Assembly: GCA_021464525.1 (NCBI GenBank)
Contig: JADRCO010000641.1
Coordinates: 1-29,082 of the forward strand
Length of the DNA: 29,082 nucleotides
Direction of reading: 5' to 3'
Origin: Rhizophagus sp. LPA8_4_AMF
Taxonomy: Eukaryota > Glomeromycota > Glomeromycetes > Glomerales > Glomeraceae
Below the pieces are notes generated by a model. It did not search any database. It was not told the DNA's origin and was given only the letters and a program-made list of their open reading frames with translations. Numbering within the stretch: the first letter of the stretch is position 1; each line of letters begins with the position of its first letter. The position numbers and the translations under genes were made by a program. Shown piece by piece: positions 1 to 10,029 of the stretch.

Positions 1-58
1 TTTTTTAATAGAAAATTTAATTAAAAAACGTTTCGCAACGTTTTTTTTTTATCACACA

Positions 59-205
59 TCGGTCAAACGGTCGGTCAAATGTCGGTTAAACGGTCGGTTA
101 AACGGTCGGTCAAACGGTCAACCAAAACGGTCAGCCAAACGGTCGGTCGGTCAAAGGCCCTTAACCGGTTATGACCGACCGATGACCGACCGTGACCGAC
201 CGTTG
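59..205. repeat. CGGTC-type minisatellite with inverted arm
   Basis: A short tandem array with a degenerate unit close to CGGTCGGTCAAA runs to about position 157. It is followed by the same core in reverse complement (GACCGACCG-like, three copies) to about 203, so the block can fold back on itself. The segment ends in TTGCCATCCC, whose complement GGGATGGCAA looks like a transposon end. The other end would lie before the window or in the T-rich leader, so I cannot define the full element or a target duplication. Confidence 0.6.
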
Positions 206-344
206 CCATCCCTAATTACTACCAATGATTGATATCATTTCACCATGCAAATTTTATTGTTGTTATTATAAAAACCTTTTAATTATTTGTTCATAGATAG
301 GATAATTGTTTGTTTTACTGTAACCACATTATTATTTTAAAAAA

Positions 345-1313
345 GTGTAGTTAGCCGTAAATATCAAATGTAACACTATAATTTAAGCGGTAACAGGTAA
401 TGAAATCCTGATTAAATTAACTTACAATATTTACCATAATTAATTACTATGTAAGAATTATCAATTATTATTTGGCGTAAAATTGGTTGACTTTAATGAA
501 TTTTAATATTTAGTTTGTAAATAATTTTAATTCTTTGGTTTTTTTTTAAAAAAAATTAAATACCAGTTATTTTTTTGACTGATTTGAATTAGTTCTGTTG
601 TAGATCAAACGTGCATCCCAAACCTGCACATCGGCCTAAATTAGAAGCCCATTTTAATAATGCCTTAAGACTGTACCAGCGACGATCTTCTAATTTAGGC
701 TGATGTGCAGGTTTGGGACAAATGTCTACAACAGTTGTAACAATTCTAATGATATCTATGATCTGCATGGTTAATTATGGCTATGGAAAATTATATTATA
801 GATACGGAAAAATATTCAATAAAAATGAATTTTAAATATAATCACAGATATTTTTTTTAATAAACTTTTTTTCGTTGTTATCAAATTTGCTAAATTTTAC
901 TGAAATTCTTCACTATTAATTGAAACTAGAAAATTCCTTGCCAAATTACCAAGTTTAAGTGAGATTATATCGTATGGATAAAAGCACAAAAAAATTCAAA
1001 TTTTATCTTGATCTTTCATATGTATATGTTTATATAATAGTATAATTCAAATAAATTTTGTTTGAACATTTATTATAGCTTAAATAAAGTATAAATGATT
1101 ATAAAATTTTTATATATTTTATTATTAGTATGTAAATTTAATAAATTTTAAAATGTAAATTTAAAGCTAATAATTAAATTAAATAAATTAAATATTTATA
1201 AAATTCATCTCATTTTGACATCATCCCCTTGTCTTGCTGGTTCGCTTTGGTCTCCTGGAAAATAATATATGAGCGTTTCTTGTGCTCCTGGTTGGATATT
1301 TCGGCTAACTACA
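345..1313. mobile_element. Possible element bounded by GTGTAGTTAGCCG ends
   Basis: GTGTAGTTAGCCG at 345-357 faces its exact complement CGGCTAACTACAC at 1301-1313, and the similarity continues a few bases inward (TAAATATC against AAATATCC). The bases just outside both ends are alike (TATTATTT followed by an A run). This could be one 0.97-kb element or two unrelated MITEs of one family. The interior is AT-rich, contains the 595-734 foldback, and near 1195-1300 has a GC-richer minus-strand frame of about 34 codons that I do not recognise. Confidence 0.3.
595..734. mobile_element. Foldback MITE with about 50-bp terminal inverted repeats
   Basis: The left arm starts CTGTTGTAGA and continues through CCCAAACCTGCACATC and GCCTAAATTAGAAG. 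The right arm is the complement of the same string with a few substitutions and an indel. Only about 40 bases of loop separate the arms, so the single strand can form a long hairpin. I see no transposase and no convincing target duplication, so the superfamily is unassigned. Confidence 0.7.
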
Positions 1314-1460
1314 CTATTATTTAAAAAAAGTGTATTTAGCCGGCCGAAAATAGTATATATTGAACCAATAAATATAAGATCAACATGATTCTTTTTCGGC
1401 AGCCGAAAATTTACTGCGCCTTCGGCTGAATTTTTTGGCTAACTACACCATTATAAAAAT
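1303..1460. repeat. Palindromic repeats of the GGCTAACTACAC family
   Basis: Bases 1303-1341 form a hairpin whose arms are GGCTAACTACACT and AGTGTATTTAGCC, with one mismatch. A third copy, GGCTAACTACAC, lies at 1437-1448. Between them is a second palindromic motif, TTTTCGGCAGCCGAAAA. The same terminal motif occurs at 345-357, so these are probably ends of one MITE family inserted in or beside each other. Confidence 0.45.
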
Positions 1461-1592
1461 CATTTCTTTTCTTTATTAGAATAAAGAATATGAAAAATGA
1501 TTATTATATTCAACAGCTATATTTGAAGCACATGAAGAAGTTTTGTAAAAAGTTAGGGTAAGGAACTGCTTTCAAATCTGCTTAGCTTAGGG

Positions 1593-1878
1593 TAGTGTTC
1601 CAATCTGAGGATATCCTCATCCGTTTTTATCCGATCCGGCCATTATCCGTCATCCGTTTTATCCGATTCGATTATTATCCATATTCAAAAATGTGCCGGA
1701 TGACGGATAAATGGATTTGTTATGAAAACATAGTAACCAACGGATAACGTCAAATTGATCCGCTATTATCCATCATCTGAAATATCCGATCTGTTAACGT
1801 ATCCGTCATCTTTTTAACCACCGGATATCGGATATCTGACAAAATATCCAGATAGCGGGTAAACGGATTGGAATACTA
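1593..1878. mobile_element. hAT-like MITE with 8-bp target duplication
   Basis: A 286-bp segment starts TAGTGTTCCAATC and ends GATTGGAATACTA, giving a 13-bp inverted repeat with one mismatch. It is flanked on both sides by the 8-bp direct repeat GCTTAGGG (1585-1592 and 1879-1886). An 8-bp duplication and TAGNG ends are typical of the hAT superfamily. The interior is full of ATCCG/CGGAT pentamers and contains no open frame, so it must have been mobilised by a transposase from elsewhere. Confidence 0.75.
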
Positions 1879-1886
1879 GCTTAGGG

Positions 1887-2215
1887 TTAAGAAGCATATC
1901 TAAACTTATTTTACTCAAAATTAACTGGAGAGTTTTTTACGAAAAAAAAAATTTTTCGGTATTGGTGGAAATCAACATGTGAATGATTATCAAAGAATTA
2001 CATTAGAGATTTTCAAGGAGAAATAAGCAAAAAGGCTAGATGATCTACTAAATGCAAAAATTACACATCAAAAATCTTTTGTGTGCTAATTTGAGAGCAA
2101 GTCTTCACCATACTATGTATGATATATTGGTTAGTAATTACTTTCTTACTTTGCATTATTTTTAGTACTTTCTTTGATTTGTATTTTTAAATTTTTAAAT
2201 AAAAATAAAAACTTG
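1887..2215. other. Intergenic stretch with possible coding relic
   Basis: There is no intact gene here. On the plus strand about 1936-2070 reads in one frame apart from single stops, including the stretch NQHVNDYQRITLEIFKEK. It looks like a decayed coding fragment, but I do not recognise the family. The remainder is AT-rich without structure that I can support. Confidence 0.25.
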
Positions 2216-2563
2216 AGAGCGATTCTTGTGACATTTTTGCTAGAATATTTGCTATCTAAACAATTCCTAACTCTTAAATTACGTTTCCAGTAAACTGAAC
2301 GCCACTAAGTTAAATAGAAATCATTCGAACTGCAGAACTGGATCAGACATAGATCGTCTACGTCTCTTGACTGAATACATCATAATGTAGTAAAGTAAAT
2401 AGTAAGGTCGTATTCTAATTTTTTGGATGTACAATGGTGACGTGTAACACTGTAAAAGCATGTGATGCAGCCCATATTCAAAAAAGGAAATTACAAAATA
2501 AATGATCGGCTCGTGCATTGTTACAATTATATGGGCGGCAAGTTATATATGTAACCTTATAAA
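2216..2563 (+). promoter_or_regulatory. Conserved upstream block and TATA box of BTB-TLDc gene 1
   Basis: The block around 2216-2410, containing GACATAGATCGTC and CGTCTCTTGACTGAATACATC, recurs in front of gene 2 and gene 3. A TATAAA at 2558-2563 lies 62 bases before the ATG, and the same box lies 62-63 bases before the start of the other two copies. The conserved spacing supports a real core promoter, with a short A/T-rich leader ending TTTCATTTATT before ATG. A 65-codon minus-strand frame over this block is not supported as a gene. Confidence 0.55.
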
Positions 2564-2619
2564 TTCAAACACTCGAATACAATCTGCAAAAAAAAACTTT
2601 ATTTTCCATTTCATTTATT

Positions 2620-4208
2620 ATGTCGGATAATAAATTTTTACCAAAATTATCACAAAATTTACTCGAAATTTTAGGTGATGAAGAATATTATGATGTTACA
2701 ATAGAAGTTGGTAATGACCCTTATGTTAAAATTTTTCGAGCTCATATGGTTATTTTAAATTATCGTTCCCCTTATTTGAGAAGAATTTTGTCAACAAATA
2801 AAAAGAAGAATGATGGAACGTTAACACATATTAAATTACCAAATATTTCACCTGAAATTTTTCAAATAATTTTAAGGTAAGAACGGATTAAATTGTAAAT
2901 ATTTATTTTAATATATAGTTATATATACAGTATATATATATATTATGCAACTATAAAAAAATAATTTTCTTTTTTTCTAGGTATATTTATGGAGGAAAAA
3001 TTTCTTTGGAAGATTATGATGCTTCATACATTGCTAAAGTTATGGTTGCTGCCAGTGAATTAAGTCTTCAGGAGCTAATACCCCATTCGCAATCATTTTT
3101 GATTGATAACCAAGCAAACTGGATTGAACAAAATTTTATTCTAATATATCAAACTAGCTTTGAGAGTGATTCTTTCTTAGAACTTCAAAAGTTTTGTACG
3201 GAAATAATTTCTAAACAACCGGAAAAAATTTTTAATTTACCCGATTTTACTTTAATTTCAGAGAAAACTTTGATTTCTCTTCTTCGACATGATGATCTTC
3301 AAATGAATGGAATTCAAATCTGGGAACATATTCTTAAATGGGGACGTGCTCAAAATCCTGGACTTCCACCTAATCCTGCAAACTTTTCAAAAGATGATTT
3401 CAACGCTTTAGAGAATACCATACATCAATGTATTCCTTTTATTAAATTCTTTACTTTGTCTGCTAAAGAATTTCTGGATGAAGTTTATCCTTATAAGAAA
3501 GTTTTACCAAAGGAATTACGTAAGAAATTATTTAAAATTTTTTTGAATCATGATTATAGGCCAGCCGAACTTCAAACGATCGAAACAATCAGTTCAGAGG
3601 GTGTTAATTCAATAGTCAATTCAAACAAACAGGTTGAATCAATTTCAAAAGCTGATTCAATAAGTATAGATTCGATAATTATTACAATTAAACATGCTGA
3701 ATTAATCTCAAAATGGATTGATAGATTAGAAATTGCAGATAAGGCAAAAAATTTGTACAAATTTGAATTGATTTGTCGTGGAACTCGTGATGGGCTTAAG
3801 GCTCGTAAATTTCATAGTACTTGCGATGACAAATCTCATACTATGTCAATTTTTAAAGTAAAAGACAGTGATGAAATTCTTGGAGGATATAATCCGATTG
3901 AATGGAAGATTGATGGCTTTGGCGTTACTAACGATAGTTTTATATTTTCCTTTATGAATAATGAAAATATTGAAGATTATCTTCTAAGTAGAGTGAAGAA
4001 TAAAGAGCATGCCATAAATTGTTCGAAGAATTTGTGTCCATCATTTGGTGAAAGTGATCTTATATTATTAGGAGCAAAAACCTATTTAATTGATGACAAA
4101 AGATGTATTAAGTGTTATTGTAAAAAGTCATCCTATGAAAAATCTATCAGAAAATCTGAAGATAAGTGTTTTATAGAAGACTATGAAGTATTTCAGATTA
4201 ATATTTGA
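2620..4208 (+). CDS. BTB-BACK-TLDc domain protein, copy 1 (intact, two exons)
   Basis: Exon 1 is 2620-2876 and exon 2 is 2981-4208. The 104-base intron (GTAAG...TTTCTAG) splits an Arg codon, and joining them restores the continuous BTB segment IILRYIYGGKISLEDYD. The protein has 494 residues. A BTB/POZ fold covers about 20-125 (DVTIEVG, FRAHMVIL, YRSPYLRRIL), a BACK-like helical region about 130-265, a Ser/Ile-rich linker about 285-320, and TLDc about 325-494 (RGTRDG, ILGGYNPIEW, DSFIFSF, PSFGESDL, C-terminal EDYEVFQI). There is no signal peptide or membrane segment. BTB-BACK proteins often act as cullin-3 ubiquitin ligase adaptors, and TLDc domains are linked to oxidative-stress resistance and V-ATPase binding; a role here is inferred from family only. 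It is the first of three direct copies. The ATG agrees with the conserved TATA spacing. Confidence 0.9.
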
Positions 4209-5022
4209 TTTGTTTAAAATTTTGTTTTGACTTGTTGGTATAATTCTTTTCTTTTTACATCCTTAGTCTAATTTCTATTACTAAAATGTTTAGCTTGATA
4301 AATTTCGAGGCGTAAATTAAACCAATATACCATTATGACACACAATAAAATAAAAATAGCATAGCATAAATTTCATATGAATACCTTTTAATTTATTTCA
4401 TATCCTTAAAAAAAAAAAAAATATTAACATACAGTTCACGACGTAAATATCCGGAATTTATCACAATATGATATAGAAACAATGCAGATTTTATCCAATT
4501 CAGGCTATTATTAGTTTAATATACATAGTTGAATATATGTTAAAAATTAATAATTTATTGTATAAAGCATTTTTTTTCTGATACTAATATAACCCAATAG
4601 TGTATTGTACATGAGTACATACGTACAGTACATATGTATCTTAATATAATTAATTTTATCATATTAAAAAATAAAAAAAAAAAATTTCGATTTCGGGGGA
4701 GAAGACCCTATTTATATCAATTTGTAAATCACGTGTGGCCAATACGCAATTTTCTAATTAAAGTAATAATTTTAATTAATTTATCTCACTCCTATGAATT
4801 ATGTCTGTATCCATGTGTTTTTTTTAATAATTCATATAATTAGATTGTGGTTAACAGTTATTTAATTATTACTGTATGTTATCAACCTAAGGTCCCTCTA
4901 TAGTTAACTTATATATTTTGAATATTAAAGTTGAAACCGTGAATTTATATTTCTATTAAGATAATTGGGTTAGCAAAAATATTCGCTGTTTAATTTAATA
5001 AATTTTTTTTTGGATCATAATA
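4209..5022. other. Downstream flank of gene 1, partly inverted relative to unit 2
   Basis: Bases 4209-4400 match the flank after gene 2 in direct orientation. From about 4420 on, sequence is found after gene 2 in reverse order: 4420-4525 matches 10391-10505 inverted, and 4840-5020 matches 10030-10250 inverted. By contrast 4525-4800 matches 10257-10390 in direct orientation, which implies a second, nested inversion. A 69-codon open frame at 4634-4843 spans an insertion junction and is not believable as a gene. Confidence 0.6.
4600..4737. mobile_element. About 137-bp insertion specific to unit 1
   Basis: Unit 2 reads directly from ATATAACC through CCAATACGCAATTTTC. In unit 1 this is interrupted by about 137 bases, and CCAATA appears on both sides. 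The insert contains the near-palindromic stretch TACATACGTACAGTACATATG and an internal poly-A tract. I see no clear terminal inverted repeat, so the type of element is unknown. Confidence 0.35.
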
Positions 5023-5193
5023 GGTATGCAAATTTGATTTTTCGGTTCACGTAACATTGAAATTTGGAATTTTTTTTCAATTTTTAGAAAAGTCCACCCG
5101 GCAAATTTATAACAATATATAAAAATTTTTTTCGAGGTTTTACAAAACTGACCCGGCTGGGTGACGTGAACCGAAAATCAAATTTGTTTGGCT
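5023..5193. mobile_element. TA-flanked MITE, copy A
   Basis: A 171-bp foldback element has ends GGTATGCAAATTTGATTTTT and the complement of ATCAAATTTGTTTGGCT. Inside these are the perfectly complementary arms CGGTTCACGT and ACGTGAACCG. It is flanked by TA at 5021-5022 and 5194-5195. TA duplication is typical of Tc1/mariner-type insertion. There is no coding capacity. A second copy is at 9859-10027 and an empty site at 14291-14292. Confidence 0.75.
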
Positions 5194-5195
5194 TA

Positions 5196-5650
5196 GATCA
5201 AAATGTCGAATTAATTTTAAAATGGATAATTCTGAAGTTTCAAAATCATTAAAATTAAAATCTTCGAAACTTAATCTGAATTCATGCAAAGCATTTAATT
5301 TTGAAGAATTTAATGTTTTGTGATCTCGTAATGGATTTAATCCTGATGCAACAATTTTTAAAGTGAAGAACAGTAACAAGATTCCAGAGGGTATAATTAA
5401 ATTAAATGAAAATGTGATGCCGTTTAGCAATGATATATTCACCTTTAATAGTAATGATGGTGAAAATTTTGTTTTAAATCACATACTAGCAATTGAAAAT
5501 ATAATACTTCGTCTGTCATTTGATTTGCCAGCTTGGAAGAAATTGTTTAATTGTTGTTGTTTTTAGGGAATAAACCAACTAGAGAGCTGATGATAGAAAA
5601 AGAAGGTTAAAAACTTTGTGGAATTAATAATTTTGAATTTGTCTTTTACA
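5196..5650 (+). pseudogene. TLDc-domain relic A (inverted relative to relics B and C)
   Basis: The plus strand reads a decayed piece of a BTB-TLDc gene. It starts near ELILKWI (compare AELISKWID in the intact genes), then SRNGFNPDATIFKVKNSNKI, which aligns with the RGTRDG...IFKVKDSDEIL region. A TGA at 5321-5323 interrupts it just before SRNG, and the GGYNP core is lost. It continues to about DIFTFNSNDGENFVLNHIL, then SFDLPAWK, before degenerating. No start codon, BTB exon or promoter is attached. The same fragment, reversed, follows genes 2 and 3. Confidence 0.65.
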
Positions 5651-5821
5651 AATTGAAGCAAATTCTTGTCGATCTGTTGGGCTGTCGAAGAGTTCGTTTA
5701 GTTTGTTAAACAGTTTTATCATTTACCTTGATTTATTTTTATACTTTTAATTTATGGGCGAGTCTTGCGACATTTTGCTAGAATATTTGTTAATCACTTG
5801 ACAATTCCTAACTCCTAAATT
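5650..5821 (+). promoter_or_regulatory. Distal upstream block of unit 2, cut off from its gene
   Basis: This matches 11411-11625 before gene 3 and, more loosely, 2200-2280 before gene 1 (shared GCGACATTTTGCTAGAATATTTG). In those units it leads directly into the proximal promoter. Here it stops at ATTCCTAACTCCTAAATT, where a 1.48-kb insertion begins. The proximal half resumes at 7300. Confidence 0.6.
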
Positions 5822-7299
5822 TTTTTTTTTTTTATGGTAAACGAAATACTTTATAAAGAATATAAAGAACAAAAAAATCTATAAAGTACACTTTGAGTTT
5901 GAAATACAAATAAGAATTCATATTCTCCCTCTTTACCACTCCTTTTCTTTTTTTCATGAAGTTGTAGCACTTTCTACATAGTACTAAATTAAAATAATGA
6001 GAGTATTACATTTGATTTTTCTAATTTATTATATTTTTTTATTTTTCTAAATTTACTGATATCGGCTTTCGTCTCCAAATGAACTCAATGGACTCGGCGA
6101 CCTAGTTCTAACGACACGTTGAAATTTTTCACGATCCTCCCTATCCTCATTAATATTAACACGTTTATTGCCAAAATCTTTTTGACCTACAACTTCTTTA
6201 TCTTTTTTCTGAAGTCTGTTGCGTTCATATTATTAACCTCGTAAACCATTTTACCTTTTTCTTGTGATACTTTTTTTGTTTTTTCTTCTTTTCTTAATTC
6301 TTGATTTATTTCAACTACTTCATCTGTTTTCATATAATTATCCAAGCTATTGGTAGCCTCCGGTTTTTCTTCGTCCAAGAAACCTTTCTAAATTTATTAA
6401 CCGTGTTTACTACATCTTCTTCGCTAGCTTCTGCTCCTTTCCTAGTTTCAATTTTTTCTTCATTTCCTGTTTTCTTATCTAGAAAGAGGTTCATTCGTTT
6501 TAAAGATACAAATTATTAAAATAATTTTCTTTCGTGGAATAATCCACACTAGAGTTTAGAACCGGTTTGTAAAAAACGGTTTATATCCGGTTTATCGTTT
6601 GGACCCGAATTTAAATATAGCCGGGACTAGCCTATAAAATCGATGTTAAGTTGTGATCAGTTAAACATAACTGATCAATCAATTTCGGCCAGAATTAAAT
6701 TAATAAAATTACGCTTGATCACGATTTTAATACAAACCGATTCCAAAAAACGAAACCGGTTCTAAACTCTAATCCACACCTCGTTCTGCCCTTCTTTTGA
6801 TAAACCTTTTTGAATTGACTCACCTAACATTTGTTCATTAATAAAGTATCCATATATATACTTCACTCCTTTAGTATATATTACTTTACTAAAAAACACT
6901 ATATTCATTGTGCGCCCATAAATCTGACATTACTTTTCATTATCCATCACCTCCAAGTATTGCTGAATATTTAGGATTTCAGATAATTTAGTACCGCCTG
7001 AAAATCATCTACTAAAGCAACTATCCTTTTCGCCAGCTCTTAAAAAAAGCGCGTTACCCTTCCTCCAATCATGATCTTAAATTTTAAGATGATTGCTTTC
7101 ACTGACTTGCATTTATTTGGCTCTAACAGAAATCGATCTAACTAAGCCCAATCTATTTTTAAAGCAATTGATATTTTTACATCATCCTATCTTGCCGGTA
7201 TATCATAAAATAGAAGCTCTTCCGCTACTTCACTATAAGTATTTGTATCAAAATTCTTAACGTCCACGTTATCAACAGATGTTTACGTTACACAACGCG
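5822..7299 (-). mobile_element. Retrotransposed insert with poly-A tail and 18-bp flanking duplication
   Basis: The segment is absent from the equivalent place in units 1 and 3. It is flanked by ATTCCTAACTCCTAAATT (5804-5821) and ATTCCTAACTCCTGAATT (7300-7317), an 18-bp repeat with one difference. Immediately inside the left repeat is a T run (5822-5833) that continues the repeat's final Ts, which is a 3' poly-A tail on the minus strand. Decayed coding frames also read on the minus strand: EVAEELLFYDIPAR near 7186-7240, EPNKCKSVKAI around 7100, and a Lys/Glu-rich stretch at 6187-6510 with one frameshift. I do not recognise the protein; it resembles a repeated mobile-element ORF or a processed gene copy. 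A hAT-like MITE is nested inside. Confidence 0.6.
6550..6771. mobile_element. hAT-like MITE nested in the retro-insert
   Basis: A 222-bp element begins TAGAGTTTAGAACCGGTTT and ends with the perfect 19-bp complement. The 8-bp direct repeat ATCCACAC flanks it (6542-6549 and 6772-6779). The length of the duplication and the TAGNG ends point to hAT. The interior holds further ACCGGTTT/AAACCG motifs and the string AATTTCGGCCAGAATTAA, which recurs near 28605. There is no open frame. It is younger than the insert that carries it. Confidence 0.8.
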
Positions 7300-7317
7300 A
7301 TTCCTAACTCCTGAATT

Positions 7318-7471
7318 ACTTTTCAGTAAACTGAGCTATACAATACGTCATTAAGTTAAATGGCAATCCGAACCACGGAACCGGATTAGACATAGATCGT
7401 CCACGTCTCTTAACTGAATGTAGTAAAGTGTAACAGCACGTGATACAGTAATATATTCGTAACTCTATAAA
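7318..7471 (+). promoter_or_regulatory. Proximal promoter and TATA box of BTB-TLDc gene 2
   Basis: The block matches the proximal regions of genes 1 and 3 (GACATAGATCGTC, CACGTCTCTTAACTGAATG). TATAAA at 7466-7471 is 62 bases before the ATG. With gene 3 it also shares ATATATTCGTAACTC directly upstream of the box. It lacks the copy of TACATCATAATG seen in units 1 and 3. Confidence 0.55.
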
Positions 7472-7527
7472 TTCAAACATTCGGATACGATCTGCAAAAA
7501 AGAACTTTATTTCCCATTTCATTTATT

Positions 7528-9114
7528 ATGGCAGATAATAAATTTTTACCAAAATTATCACAAAATTTACTCGAAATTTTAGATGATGAAGAATATTATG
7601 ATGTTACAATAGAAGTTGGTAATGACCCTTATGTTAAAATTTTTCGAGCTCATATGGTTATTTTAAATTATCGTTCCCCTTATTTGAGAAGAATTTTGTC
7701 AACAAATAAAAAGAAGAATGATGGAACGCTAACACATATTAAATTACCAAATATTTCACCTGAAATTTTTCAAATAATTTTAAAGTAAGAACGGTTTAAA
7801 CTTTAAATTATAACTACTTATTTTAAAATATAGTTTACATATTTTGTAACCATTTCATAAAAAAAACATTTTTTCTTTTTTTTTAGGTATATTTATGGAG
7901 GAAAACTTTCTTTGGAAGAATATGACGCTTCGTACATTGTTAAAATTTTGGTTGCTGCCAGTGAACTAAGTCTTCAGGAGCTAATACCTCATTCGCAATC
8001 ATTTTTGATTAATAACCAAGCAAACTGGATTGAACAAAATTTTATTCCAATATATCAAACTAGCTTCGAGAGTGATTCTTTCTTAGAACTTCAAAAGTTT
8101 TGTACGGAATTAATTGCTAAACAACCGGAAAAATTTTTTAATTCACCCGACTTTACTTCAGTCTCAGAGAAAACTTTGATTTCTCTTATTCGACATGATA
8201 ATCTTCAAATGAATGGAATTCAAGTCTGGGAACATATTCTTAAATGGGGACTTGCTCAGAATCCTGAACTTCCTTCTGATCCTGCAAACTTTTCTAAAGA
8301 TGATTTCAATGTTTTAAAGAATACTTTACAACAATGTATTCCTTTTATTAAATTCTTTACTTTGTCATCTAAAGAATTTATGGATAAAGTTTTACCTTAT
8401 AAAAAAGTTTTACCAAAGGAATTATATAAGGAATTATTGAAAATTTTTTTGAATCATGATTATAGGCCAGCCGAACTTCAAACGATCAAAACAAACAGTT
8501 CAGAGGGTGTTAATTCAATAGTCAATTCAAACAAACAGTTTGAATTAATTTCAAAAGTTGATTCAATAAGTATAGATTCGATAATTATTACAATTCAGCA
8601 TGCTGAATTAATCTCAAAATGGATTGATAGATTAGAAATTACAGATGAGGCAAAACATTTGTACGAATTTAAATTGATTTATCGTGGATCTCGTGATGGA
8701 ATTAAGGCTCATAGGTTTCATGAAATTTGCGATAACAATTCTCATACTATAGCAATTTTAAAAGTAAAAAACAGGGATGAAATTCTTGGAGGATATAATC
8801 CGATTGAATGGAAGATTGATGGCTTTGGCGTTACTAACGATAGTTTTATATTTTCCTTTATGAGTAATGAAAACATTGAAGATTATCTTCTAAGTAGGGT
8901 GAAGGATAAAAAGCATGCCATAAATTGTTCGAAGAATTTGTGTCCATCATTTGGTGACGGTGACCTTACATTATTAGGAAACTCTTACTTTACAATTGAC
9001 GATGGAAGAGTTATTAAGTGTTATTGTAAAAAGTCATCCTATGAAAAACCTATCAGAAAATCTGAAGATAAGTTTTTTATAGAAGATTATGAAGTATTTC
9101 AGATTAATATTTGA
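7528..9114 (+). CDS. BTB-BACK-TLDc domain protein, copy 2 (intact, two exons)
   Basis: Exon 1 is 7528-7784 and exon 2 is 7887-9114, with a 102-base intron (GTAAGA...TTTTAG) at the same phase-2 position as in copy 1. The product is 494 residues, collinear with copy 1. Exon 1 differs from copy 1 at only five of 257 bases, while the TLDc-coding end differs much more, especially in the segment after PSFG (DGDLTLLGNSYFTIDDGRV) and in YRGSRDGIKAHRFHEICD. All TLDc landmarks are present (ILGGYNPIEW, DSFIFSF, EDYEVFQI), and the acidic linker of copy 1 is conserved. Its upstream region was split by the 5822-7299 insertion, but the proximal promoter is complete. Function as an adaptor-type protein is inferred from the family only. 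Confidence 0.9.
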
Positions 9115-9410
9115 TTTATTTAAAATTTTGTTCTGACTTGTTGGTATAATTCTTTTCTTTTTACATTCTTATAAATCTATTAGTCTAATTCCTATTACTA
9201 AATAGTTTAGTTTGATTAATTGCGAAGCGTAAATTAAATATCCAAATATACCATTATGACATATAAGCCGAAGTTTACGTTCTACTTTTGTATTTATTTT
9301 TGTTTTTTATAAAATTATAATAAATAAATAAAATAATAAAATAAAAATGAAATGAAACGAACATGAATTTCAAAAACTGATATCAATACCTTATAATTAC
9401 TTCATGTCCT
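9115..9410. other. 3' flank of gene 2
   Basis: This region is shared with the flanks of genes 1 and 3, including TTGTTGGTATAATTCTTTTC shortly after the stop and ACCATTATGACA further on. Units 2 and 3 also share the segment AAGCCGAAGTTTACGTTCTA and an AAATAAAATAATAAAATAAA tract that could contain the polyadenylation signal. No gene is visible. Confidence 0.45.
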
Positions 9411-9856
9411 TCTATAAAAAATCTATCCTCAGTTTCTCTAATCATTTTTCCCTTGAAAACAACAAATCGCTTTCAAGCTGGTAAATCAAATGACAGACCG
9501 TATTCAGAATTATTATATTTTCACTTGGTATATGATTTAAAACACGATTTTCACTATCATTACTATTAAAGGTGAATATATCTGCCATTTTCTAAACGCT
9601 TCATATTTTCACTTAATTTTATTATACTCCTCTAAGAATCTTGTTACTGTTCCTCACTTTAAAAATTGTTACATCAAGATTAAATCCATCACAAGATCAC
9701 GAAGCATTAATCTGAATTCATGCAAATAACTTAATTTAAAGAATTTAGTTTCGAAGATTTTGATTTTAATGATTTGAAACTTCACAATTATCCATTTTAA
9801 ATTAATTCGACATTTTGATGGAAGGTTAATCTCGATCTTTTGAAGTCCGGATGATA
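9411..9856 (-). pseudogene. TLDc-domain relic B
   Basis: On the minus strand this is the same decayed TLDc fragment as relic A. It keeps the C-terminal motif KMIRETEDRFFIEGHEV near 9411-9460, comparable to SEDKFFIEDYEVF in the intact genes, and has traces of VRNSNKIL and DIFTFNSNDSEN-like sequence with several frameshifts. It lies tail-to-tail with gene 2. The TA-flanked MITE copy B abuts its N-terminal side. Confidence 0.65.
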
Positions 9857-9858
9857 TA

Positions 9859-10027
9859 AGGCCATACAAATATGATTTCGGTTCACATCACCCGGCCGGG
9901 TCAGTTTTTGTAAAATTTCGAAAAAATTTTTATATATTGTAAAATTTGCCGGGTGAACTTTTTTAAAAACTGAAAAAAAATTTCAAATTTCAATGTTACG
10001 TGAACCGAAAAATCAAATTTGCATGCC
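9859..10027. mobile_element. TA-flanked MITE, copy B
   Basis: A 169-bp inverted copy of the element at 5023-5193. It begins AGGCCATACAAAT and ends ATTTGCATGCC, with internal arms CGGTTCAC and GTGAACCG. TA flanks it at 9857-9858 and 10028-10029. Both copies sit at the same place next to the TLDc relic, so they descend from one insertion that was later duplicated together with its surroundings. Confidence 0.75.
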
Positions 10028-10029
10028 TA

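Noticed and set aside
2321..2518. 65-codon minus-strand frame upstream of gene 1 (with a similar one at 7316-7522)
   Set aside because: Both overlie the conserved promoter block of the plus-strand genes; similarity reflects the duplicated promoter, not a protein.
4634..4843. 69-codon open frame
   Set aside because: It spans the junction of a unit-1-specific insertion and is not kept in the matching sequence of unit 2.
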